Assembly: GCA_017462015.1 (NCBI GenBank) | Contig: JAFTRX010000078.1 | Location: forward strand, 1 to 42,739 | Source of the DNA: Lentisphaeria bacterium | Lineage (GTDB): Bacteria > Verrucomicrobiota > Lentisphaeria > Victivallales > Victivallaceae | Reading direction: 5' to 3' | Length of the DNA: 42,739 bases | Shown here: positions 16,556 to 22,499 of the stretch, one piece after another | Position numbering within the stretch: the stretch's first letter is position 1 | Layout: the number at the start of each line of letters is the position of its first letter | Translations under genes and position numbers: made by a program | The notes under the pieces: model-generated | Databases searched by the model: none | The model's input: the letters and a program-made list of their open reading frames with translations, nothing else | Told to the model about the DNA's origin: nothing

Positions 16556-17790
16556 TTTTTCACCTCGCGTTTGGTCATGGGAACTAATTTCAGCGAAATC
16601 GTGGCAACGGCACTGTCTCCGGTCTGCCGCTGCTGAAGCTGACCGATCTTCCACAGCCCCAGCGGGTTGATGATACCCGGCAGGTCGATCTTGGAATCTT
16701 CACACTGCAAAGTCATATCGATACCGCTGTCGCTCCAGCGGATGTAGGAAACCAGAACATTTCCCGGCAATGCATTGGAAAGCATCGCCAGTTTGGCAAC
16801 CACATCCGGATCACCTGCGGCACTGGCGATGACCCGCTCCATCTCCTTTTGCTCTTTGAGCTGTTTTTTGGAGTTGCGCCGGGCGGTATCGATGCTGCGT
16901 TTGAGTTTTTTGCTCTCATTCTGAAGCGCGCGGTACTGACGGAAGTCGGCTCCCCAGGTGCGGCTGTAATGCCATAAGCCGTTGACACCGAGGAGCAAAA
17001 GCAGAATTACCGTGACGATGATGTGGCCCCGGAAACGTACCGGACGGAGTTTTTCCGGCAGGATGGAAAGAGCCTGCCGTGACCGGGAGAACTTCCCGGA
17101 AATCACCATGCGGCCGACCAGAAGCATCGGCAGAAACGCTGAAAAATCAAAATCATCTTCTTTCGGAAGAAGCATACATTTCTCAATGACCGGTTCCCAC
17201 ATCGCGGCAGTACGGATTTTAGCATCGAGAACATCGTTCACCGGATTCCAGGCACCTCTTACGAATGCAAACTCCGGTTCGAGTTCCGGAATGAAGATTT
17301 CCGGGTCAGCTGATTCCAGAGCCAGAAACGGATAAATGAAGCTGTCCGCATGGCAGGAACTTTGAGTCATCCGGGCGGAAACACTGTTCAGGGCAGTTTC
17401 CGGGAAAAGGTAGACGCCGACACCGACCTGTAAATCTTCTCCGGGAGCAGAAACGGCAAACTGAAAGTCCTTGTTTTCAGGAATTTTCATCAAATGGCGG
17501 GAGAGCTCCAACTCCACTGCTCCGCGCTGTTCGCGGGCGGAAAGTTCAGCGGACTTGAATTGAAAGAAGACACCTTCAGGCAACGCTCCGGAGATGAAAA
17601 GCAATCCATCCCGGCTGGAAATCTGTTTCAACACACTCTTCCACGCTACCGCAGGATTGTTTTCGTCAACATTCTCCTGCGTGGCACGGGAAAGTCTCCA
17701 CTGTTTATCGGCACGTTCAAACTTGGCACCGCGAACAATGCCTGGTGCAAAAAACAGTACCGCAAAATTTTTTATTCCGAGCAGTTCCAC
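16552..17790 (-). CDS. gspL: GspL-like protein (PilM-type domain fused to PilN-type domain)
   Basis: A 412-residue protein. Residues 1-255 form a divergent actin-like PilM/GspL cytoplasmic domain. A membrane helix follows (IIVTVILLLLLGVNGLW, ~262-280), then a coiled coil (YRALQNESKKLKRSIDTARR...LKEQKEMERVIA) and a PilN-like ferredoxin fold (LAMLSNALPGNVLVSYIRWSDSGIDMTLQ). That domain order is exactly GspL. It recruits GspE to the membrane and pairs with GspM. The start is GTG 17790 with GGAG 5 nt upstream. It overlaps gspM by 4 nt. Confidence 0.82.
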   Translation of the reverse strand: MELLGIKNFAVLFFAPGIVRGAKFERADKQWRLSRATQENVDENNPAVAWKSVLKQISSRDGLLFISGALPEGVFFQFKSAELSAREQRGAVELELSRHLMKIPENKDFQFAVSAPGEDLQVGVGVYLFPETALNSVSARMTQSSCHADSFIYPFLALESADPEIFIPELEPEFAFVRGAWNPVNDVLDAKIRTAAMWEPVIEKCMLLPKEDDFDFSAFLPMLLVGRMVISGKFSRSRQALSILPEKLRPVRFRGHIIVTVILLLLLGVNGLWHYSRTWGADFRQYRALQNESKKLKRSIDTARRNSKKQLKEQKEMERVIASAAGDPDVVAKLAMLSNALPGNVLVSYIRWSDSGIDMTLQCEDSKIDLPGIINPLGLWKIGQLQQRQTGDSAVATISLKLVPMTKREVKK

Positions 17791-17817
17791 CTTTACTCCA
17801 CAACCATGTTTGATTTT

Positions 17818-18483
17818 TTATTTTCCGGAGTTGGAACGCTTGACCAACTCTTCCAGTATTTTTCTTGCTTCCGCGGGTTTCTCCCGGCGGAGTTCTTCAT
17901 ATTTTTTCATCTCTTCCGGATAGAGCTGCCGCAATTTCCGGAAATCAGGACGACCGATATTGCGTCCGGCCGCAGGCGGCGGCGGCAGCTGACGGCTGCC
18001 TCCGGGGCGCGAAAACAGTTCGATCTTGTGTTTTTTGGCAAGCTCCATCATCTTGGAGAATCCACCGCGGGGATTTTTCTTGATTTCAGCGATGACGGCA
18101 GTGAATCCGGCGGGATCAGCGGCGCGGAGTTTACGCAGTTTGCTCTCCATGGTTTCCTGGAGTTTGACACCGGCTTTAGCTGCAAGTTCTGCCTGTTTTT
18201 TGTCCAGTTCCAGAGCAGATTTTTCCAATTCGGCAAACTCTTTGGGGAATTTGGCACGAATCTCTTCTTCGGCGATAAAATTGGCAAGACCTCCCATCAT
18301 GCCGCCCCGCATCATCCGGTTACCGCCCGCCTGACGGCGGTTTCCACGCTCACGGTTACCGTTCATCTGACGGCGGCTGCCCTGCCGGGGTGCAGGAATA
18401 TCATTTTCAGCGGCGCAAACGCCGAAAATCGTCAATGCGGAAAAAAAACAAATACCGATTTTTTTAACAATGCTGCTGTTCAT
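17818..18483 (-). CDS. Exported helical protein with a Gly/Met/Arg-rich segment, first gene of the T2SS operon
   Basis: A 221-residue protein of unknown family. The signal peptide is MNSSIVKKIGICFFSALTIFG with a probable cut after VCAA. A basic low-complexity stretch follows (repeats of NR, RGG and GGMM), then long charged helices (FPKEFAELEKSALELDKKQAELAAK) and two proline-rich breaks. ATG 18483 has AGGAG 7 nt upstream; an in-frame ATG 42 nt earlier has none. The RGGMMGG motif recurs in gspC of the same operon, hinting at a shared partner. It may be a periplasmic assembly factor or a scaffold. Confidence 0.75.
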   Translation of the reverse strand: MNSSIVKKIGICFFSALTIFGVCAAENDIPAPRQGSRRQMNGNRERGNRRQAGGNRMMRGGMMGGLANFIAEEEIRAKFPKEFAELEKSALELDKKQAELAAKAGVKLQETMESKLRKLRAADPAGFTAVIAEIKKNPRGGFSKMMELAKKHKIELFSRPGGSRQLPPPPAAGRNIGRPDFRKLRQLYPEEMKKYEELRREKPAEARKILEELVKRSNSGK

Positions 18484-18548
18484 CTTTTGCTCCTGTACTC
18501 TTTTTTTATGGATGTTTAATTGCATTTTTCGAGAAAACTTCTGTCCCC

Positions 18549-18568
18549 TTAACGCATCTAAACCTCCT
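18549..18568 (-). promoter_or_regulatory. Two-codon leader ORF with a perfect Shine-Dalgarno site
   Basis: Reading the minus strand, AGGAGGTT (18568-18561) is followed 5 nt after AGGAGG by ATG CGT TAA (18557-18549), a minimal Met-Arg-stop reading frame. It lies inside the predicted 5' leader of the secretion operon, about 65 nt upstream of the first long gene. It is the strongest ribosome site in the leader and belongs to no long gene. Confidence 0.5.
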
Positions 18569-18631
18569 TTTATTTTTGCCGGATCAAATTTTCACAGCAC
18601 AATTATTGCAAATTACCAAATGATTATATAT

Positions 18632-18660
18632 AAGATACAGCCTGAAACGGCTTCTGTCAA
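18632..18660 (-). promoter_or_regulatory. Candidate sigma-70 promoter of the T2SS operon
   Basis: On the minus strand TTGACA (18660-18655), a 17-nt spacer, then TATCTT (18637-18632). The -35 is consensus and TATATAAT follows closely at 18629-18622 as an alternative -10. The leader to the ATG at 18483 would be about 140 nt long and contains the two-codon frame at 18557. Confidence 0.55.
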
Positions 18661-18782
18661 CCCTAAAAGCTCTGTTGCGGGTCATATTTTTATAAAAAAC
18701 ACACAGCTGTCCCATAAAATCAGCGAAACGCTTGTTTTTCATTTAAAAAATCACACACTCCGGAAATTTTCCGGCAGACAAG

Positions 18783-18811
18783 TTGAAAATAAGTGAAAGA
18801 GAATCTATATT
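18783..18811 (+). promoter_or_regulatory. Candidate promoter of the comF-like gene
   Basis: On the plus strand TTGAAA (18783-18788), 17 nt, then TATATT (18806-18811). The predicted start is almost at the ribosome site GGAGG (18818-18822), so the leader would be very short. A 15-bp palindrome CCGGAAATTTTCCGG (18760-18774) sits directly upstream and could be an operator, though CCGGAA is common across this genome. Confidence 0.35.
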
Positions 18812-18830
18812 TATACTGGAGGCAGGTGCT

Positions 18831-19568
18831 GTGGTGACGATCAGGCAGATAAAGAAGTTTTTCATCCATTTGTTCAATCTTGCTGTTCCGTTGAGTTGTC
18901 CGCTGTGCGGTGCTGAAACGGAAGCCGGATTCAACAGCTTTTGTCCGGAGTGTTACCGTAAGCTGCCGTTCATTGATGATACTCAGCCGGCATGTCCCGG
19001 ATGCGGCGGGGTGCTGGACAGCGCGCTTGCGGTCTGTTCGTTGTGCCTCAATGAGAGTGAACGCCCGTGGCAGCGCGGATACAGCGTGCTGGAATACCGC
19101 GATTCCGCCCGGCAGCTCGTCAGTGTGATGAAATACAGCAACTCCCCGGAACTGGCGCGGCCGCTGGGGAATCTGCTCGCGGAAAAGCTGACTGAACTTG
19201 CGCTTGACATTGATGTGATCGTTCCCGTTCCTCTGCATTTCTGGCGGCAGTGTACCAGAGGATACAACCAGAGTCAACTGCTTGCGGAAGTTGCCGGAAA
19301 GCGCCTGGGGATACCGGTGGTCAATGCGGTAAAACGGATCGGTCTCCGTTCCCGTCAGGCGGGGCGCAACCGGCAGGAACGTCACCGCTCATTGAAAGGG
19401 ATATTCGCATTGCGGTCCGATATTTCGCTTGAAGGCAAGCGTGTTTTGCTCTTGGACGATGTTATTACTACCGGTGCAACTTTGACGGCGGTCTCCCGTG
19501 TGGTACTGAAAGGGAAACCTGCATCTTTGCAGGTCATTACGCTTGCGCGCACTCCCCGGAAGTTTTAG
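18831..19568 (+). CDS. comF: ComF-family phosphoribosyltransferase-like protein
   Basis: A 245-residue protein with an N-terminal zinc-finger region of four Cys pairs (CPLC, CPEC, CPGC, CSLC) and a C-terminal type I phosphoribosyltransferase fold carrying the PRPP motif VLLLDDVITTGAT. VPVPLHFWRQCTRGYNQSQLLA and the RNRQERHRSLKGIF block are typical of ComF/GntX proteins, which are involved in DNA uptake in competent bacteria. The start is GTG 18831, 8 nt after GGAGG; a TTG at 18783 in frame has no ribosome site. It is a single gene, divergent from the T2SS operon. Confidence 0.93.
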   Translation: MVTIRQIKKFFIHLFNLAVPLSCPLCGAETEAGFNSFCPECYRKLPFIDDTQPACPGCGGVLDSALAVCSLCLNESERPWQRGYSVLEYRDSARQLVSVMKYSNSPELARPLGNLLAEKLTELALDIDVIVPVPLHFWRQCTRGYNQSQLLAEVAGKRLGIPVVNAVKRIGLRSRQAGRNRQERHRSLKGIFALRSDISLEGKRVLLLDDVITTGATLTAVSRVVLKGKPASLQVITLARTPRKF

Positions 19569-19611
19569 TTGCCAGCTCTCTTGTAAAAGACTATCAACGG
19601 CGGCATTGGGA

Positions 19612-19692
19612 GCAATCAGCGTTCCGCTGATTGCGTGAAGAGCGCCTCCGGCGCGTGAAGATGTGAAGGTGTGAAGTGCGCCCTTGCGGGCG
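19612..19692 (+). repeat. Cluster of short hairpins separated by GTGAAG linkers
   Basis: GCAATCAGCG/CGCTGATTGC (19612-19621 with 19625-19634, loop TTC), GCGCC/GGCGC (19642-19646 with 19650-19654) and CGCCC/GGGCG (19679-19683 with 19688-19692, loop TTGC). GTGAAG recurs at 19635, 19655 and 19671. The stems are all perfect but have different sequences, so what is conserved is the layout and not the letters. Confidence 0.55.
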
Positions 19693-19720
19693 TAAGGATG
19701 TGATGTTTTTTATTCTTAGG

Positions 19721-19914
19721 GCAATCTTGCGGGCAAATCGGCGGACGCCCACTCAGTCATGGACACAGAGTCCACTCCTTCGTTGTCGCCTTGATTTACC
19801 CGCAACCTTGCTCCACGATCCATCCGCCGGTCGTGACAGAGCATTTTTGAACGCAACTCCAACGGCGGCGCCTCGTGGCGCAAGGTTGGGGGTAAATCAA
19901 GGCGAAGCTGAGGG
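19721..19914 (+). repeat. Dispersed inverted-repeat element, copy 2 (most complete)
   Basis: The two arms of 24 nt, 19787-19810 and 19881-19904, are inverted copies with one mismatch, separated by 70 nt that include CGGCGGCGCCTCG. Upstream, 19721-19750 repeats the decayed arm (GCAATCTTGCGGGCAAATC, then GGCGGACGCCC). Related copies lie at 1-128 and, in opposite orientation, at 31905-32031. All copies are between genes. Confidence 0.8.
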
Positions 19915-20170
19915 ACCCGTCTCCGCTAAAGCTCCGCCGTGGCAAGGTGCTATAATAAAATCCTACAACTACCATTCTCAAGGCATGAGCAAGGCGCAAG
20001 GTGCGCGGAATGCCGCAGAGCGAGGTCTCCGAAAAATCGACTGCAACCGCCGAGTGCGAAGCACGAGCGGCGAGGCGGCTCTTCCGCCGCCGCAGGGAGA
20101 TTTTTTGGAGAAAAGCCGCCGCAGTGATGGAACAGTTGTTTATATTTACGGAAAAATCAAGCATGTGCAA

Positions 20171-20199
20171 TTGTTTTTTCCGGTAAAGAGTGCTATATT
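20171..20199 (+). promoter_or_regulatory. Candidate promoter of the lipoprotein/phosphoesterase pair
   Basis: TTGTTT (20171-20176), 17 nt, then TATATT (20194-20199), with TATAAT (20203-20208) just downstream. The predicted leader to the ATG at 20244 is about 38 nt and contains the AGAGGT ribosome site. Confidence 0.45.
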
Positions 20200-20243
20200 T
20201 TCTATAATGTGGAGTTATATATATGTACGATCAGAGGTAAATT

Positions 20244-20837
20244 ATGAAAAAATGTCTTTCTTTGCTTGCTGTTGCAAGTGTTGTTTTCAGTTTGGTCGGT
20301 TGTTCCGACCAAAAATATAATCATATTAGCAGCATCAACAATTTGAAGCAGATCGGTGTGGCTTTGGCGATGTATGCCAATGATAATGGTGAGAAGTTTC
20401 CCGCTCCGGTGGCGCGGGGAAAAAACAAACGCCCCGATGCTGTCGCCGGATTGGATGTTCTCATTTATAACGGCTATCTCGAAGATTTCGAAGTTTATGT
20501 TACCCGTTATGACTCTATGGGGAAAGCCGCTGTCGATGCCGGTTCTTTTGATCCGGTGGAAAATTGTTCCTACGCATATTTGGGGCGAGGTGCCGTCGCT
20601 GGTGTTGTTTCTGGCGATTTCCCGCTTGCCATCGAAAAGCCCTGGCGTTTGCCTTCTGTCAATAAAGTTGTTGCTGTGTTATTTGCTGACGGCAGTGTCC
20701 GCAGTGTGGAAATTCCCAATGCGAATCGCAAAAGCTGCCGTGAAGTTGCGGAAATCCTCATCACCCGGGGCTCTTTGCAGGAGAAGGAGAAAAAGCTTCT
20801 CCGGGAAAATGCCGCGCTTGCCGATGAGTTGCGTTGA
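20244..20837 (+). CDS. Lipoprotein with a pseudopilin-like (H-X9-DG type) body
   Basis: A 197-residue protein. The signal peptide ends in the lipobox SLVGC (Cys20). The segment SINNLKQIGVALAMYANDNGEKFP is the stretch that normally follows the pilin helix in Lentisphaerota and Planctomycetes pseudopilin-like proteins, and VVAVLFADGSVRSV near 150 matches the end of the H-X9-DG domain. The FTLIE helix itself is missing, replaced by a lipid anchor. A charged helix (LQEKEKKLLRENAALADELR) closes the protein. AGAGGT precedes the ATG. A phosphoesterase follows about 20 nt later. The function is unknown. Confidence 0.75.
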   Translation: MKKCLSLLAVASVVFSLVGCSDQKYNHISSINNLKQIGVALAMYANDNGEKFPAPVARGKNKRPDAVAGLDVLIYNGYLEDFEVYVTRYDSMGKAAVDAGSFDPVENCSYAYLGRGAVAGVVSGDFPLAIEKPWRLPSVNKVVAVLFADGSVRSVEIPNANRKSCREVAEILITRGSLQEKEKKLLRENAALADELR

Positions 20838-20858
20838 TTTTACTGAAAGGTGGATATT

Positions 20859-22139
20859 ATGGATTCAATTAAACCATTGAAAGTAGCTGTTATCAGCGAT
20901 TCTCAGGCTTACCCGACACTTGCTGATTGGGGCATGGGAAATTTAGATAAGGCTTTAAGTTTTCTTTCCGGCATGAAGCCGGATGTTCTGCTGATGGCGG
21001 GAGATCTCGCCGACGGCACCATGTATGATGTATATGATGTCTACCGCAGCTTGCTGGAAAAATATTTTTCTCCCATGCCCGTCCATATCGGCTGTGCCGG
21101 AAATCACGACTTCTGGACACCGAAGGGCGTGGAACGTATCCCGGAAAATATTTACCGGGAAATGTGTACCCGCATCGGACAGACACATGCTGACCCGCTC
21201 CATGAGGTCGTCGGCGGTTACGATTTTATTGCTCTTTCCGATTGCGCCAATGAAAAACTTGACTATTCCGATGAAAAATTGGCTGAACTTGAAGCCGAGA
21301 TCAGGAAAGCCATCGACCGCGCTCCGGATAAACCGGTCTTTGTCGTCACCCACTTCAACCCGTTTGGCACTGTGACCGGAAGTAATTCTGCTTCTGCATC
21401 AAAAAAACTGCGTGCTTTGTTCAACCGTTATCCGCAGGTTTTCTCGCTTTCCGGTCACTCCCATTGTCCGCTGGAAGATGAACGCTGTATCTGGCAGGGG
21501 GAATTTACTGCCATAAACACCTCATCACTTGCGTATGCCTGTGCAGAGGATCGCTGTTACAATATGTGCAGTGTTATCGTTCCTTTTGCCCGCGAAGCAC
21601 TTCATGTGCTGATGCTCGATGTTTATCCCGATCACGTTGATATCCACCGTTACAACGTAGAAGATCGCCGTGAGATCAAGCCGGATAAGCTGTGGAGTGT
21701 GGCTGTTCCCTACCGTCCGGAGGATGCAGTCTATACCATTCGCCGCAAAGAGCTTCGTAAAGCTCCGGAGTTTGCGCCGGATGCCCGCGGCGTTATCCGT
21801 TACGATTTCGGTTATCTTTATCTGATTTTTGACCCTGCCCGGCACGATGACTTCACCCACTTCTACAAGGTGAAAGTTTTTGAACGCGCTGAAGACGGAA
21901 CGTGGCAGCTTATCGCTGAAGAACGCTATATCTCCGACTTTTACCGCCTCGCCGGTATCGCCGGTCGTCAGCAGGTATATAAACTCCCCAGCGAGAAGAT
22001 CAAAGGCGGTTCCTTCTGCCGGGTCGAAGTCTACCCCATCGAAACTTTCGGTAACGAAGGCAAATCCCTCATCGTGGAACGTAAAATCCCCGGAGCTTCC
22101 AAATTCAAAGAAGGTACTACGCTCTGCCCGCAGGAGTGA
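20859..22139 (+). CDS. Calcineurin-like metallophosphoesterase
   Basis: A 426-residue protein. The metallophosphoesterase domain spans about 1-250 with ISDSQ (in place of the usual D-x-H), MAGDLAD, GCAGNHDFW, VVTHF and LSGHSHCP, covering the five metal-ligand motifs with Gln at the first His position. A C-terminal beta-rich domain (~290-420) may bind substrate or a partner. There is no signal peptide, so it is cytoplasmic. ATG 20859 is 8 nt after AAAGG; the GTG at 20850 is too close. The substrate is unknown; phosphodiesters are typical. It probably forms an operon with the upstream lipoprotein. Confidence 0.88.
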   Translation: MDSIKPLKVAVISDSQAYPTLADWGMGNLDKALSFLSGMKPDVLLMAGDLADGTMYDVYDVYRSLLEKYFSPMPVHIGCAGNHDFWTPKGVERIPENIYREMCTRIGQTHADPLHEVVGGYDFIALSDCANEKLDYSDEKLAELEAEIRKAIDRAPDKPVFVVTHFNPFGTVTGSNSASASKKLRALFNRYPQVFSLSGHSHCPLEDERCIWQGEFTAINTSSLAYACAEDRCYNMCSVIVPFAREALHVLMLDVYPDHVDIHRYNVEDRREIKPDKLWSVAVPYRPEDAVYTIRRKELRKAPEFAPDARGVIRYDFGYLYLIFDPARHDDFTHFYKVKVFERAEDGTWQLIAEERYISDFYRLAGIAGRQQVYKLPSEKIKGGSFCRVEVYPIETFGNEGKSLIVERKIPGASKFKEGTTLCPQE

Positions 22140-22152
22140 TTGGCGGCGGCAG

Positions 22153-22208
22153 TCGGGGGAAGGGGGAAACTTCTTTTCACGGGAAAAGAAGTTTCCCCCT
22201 TCCCCCGA
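22153..22208. terminator. 26-bp perfect inverted repeat, candidate bidirectional terminator
   Basis: Positions 22153-22178 and 22183-22208 are perfectly complementary (26 bp) with loop ACGG. The stem is purine/pyrimidine-biased (runs of G then A on one side). It lies 14 nt past the phosphoesterase stop and on the 3' side of the convergent helicase gene. No T-tract follows, so termination may use the stem alone; protection of mRNA ends is another role. Confidence 0.55.
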
Positions 22209-22299
22209 ACCCCCATCCCTCTTCAAGAAAAGCGGAGTATTTTGCTCCCGCTGGTCGCGCTGGCGCACTGCAGAGTGCCACTTGGAGCGAAAGGTTAGA

Positions 22300-22335
22300 G
22301 TAGGACGTGTAGGACAAGTAGGACTTGCAGGACAA
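22300..22335 (+). repeat. Four-unit 9-bp tandem repeat
   Basis: The units are GTAGGACGT, GTAGGACAA, GTAGGACTT and GCAGGACAA, back to back. The core GTAGGAC is conserved and the last two bases vary. It is non-coding and lies between convergent genes. Confidence 0.6.
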
Positions 22336-22379
22336 CCGGTTGGAGTGAGCAGCGAAGTGTGCTGGTGCGCTCCGAAGAA

Positions 22380-22451
22380 AAACGCCGTCCGGCGTTTCAT
22401 AAGCCGCGCAAGCGGCGCTCATTATCACTACCCTGGTCGCCTTCAGGCGAC
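22380..22451 (+). repeat. Three short perfect stem-loops
   Basis: AAACGCCG/CGGCGTTT (22380-22387 with 22390-22397), GCCGC-GCAA-GCGGC (22403-22416, a GNRA loop) and GTCGCC-TTCA-GGCGAC (22436-22451). As in the cluster at 19612, the stems differ in sequence but share size and spacing. Confidence 0.5.
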
Positions 22452-22499
22452 ACAAACTCCAGTTGCTGCCGCTTTGAAAACTGCCCCGCCGCAGTCTGC

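Larger units (their letters stand above)
19569..20170. other. Gene-free repeat island
   Basis: No gene is supported over about 600 nt. It holds small hairpins joined by GTGAAG (19612-19692), the dispersed inverted-repeat element (19721-19914), and a GC-rich tail with short stems such as GTGC-GAA-GCAC (20054-20064) and the direct repeat GCCGCCGCAG. A 214-residue open frame crosses it, but its sequence comes from the repeats and it shifts frame relative to the other copies. Confidence 0.65.
22140..22499. other. Hairpin-rich spacer between convergent genes
   Basis: No gene is supported. The stretch holds a very long perfect hairpin (22153-22208), a small GCACTGCAGAGTGC stem (near 22265), a 9-bp tandem repeat (22300-22335) and three short stem-loops (22380-22451). 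Its make-up resembles the repeat island at 19569-20170. Confidence 0.6.

Noticed and set aside
17494-18519. 341-residue plus-strand frame opposite gspL and its upstream gene
   Set aside because: Phe/Gly/His-rich antisense composition; the minus strand has signal peptide, ribosome sites and operon continuity.
18760-18774. CCGGAAATTTTCCGG palindrome as an operator
   Set aside because: CCGGAA/TTCCGG is very frequent throughout this DNA (largely codon use), so a single palindrome is weak evidence; noted only under the nearby promoter.
19676-20320. 214-residue plus-strand open frame
   Set aside because: It is built from the dispersed repeat and hairpin cluster, runs into the real lipoprotein gene in another frame, and has no family feature or ribosome site.
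22300-22335. CRISPR-like array
   Set aside because: Units are only 9 bp, contiguous, with no spacers and no cas genes.
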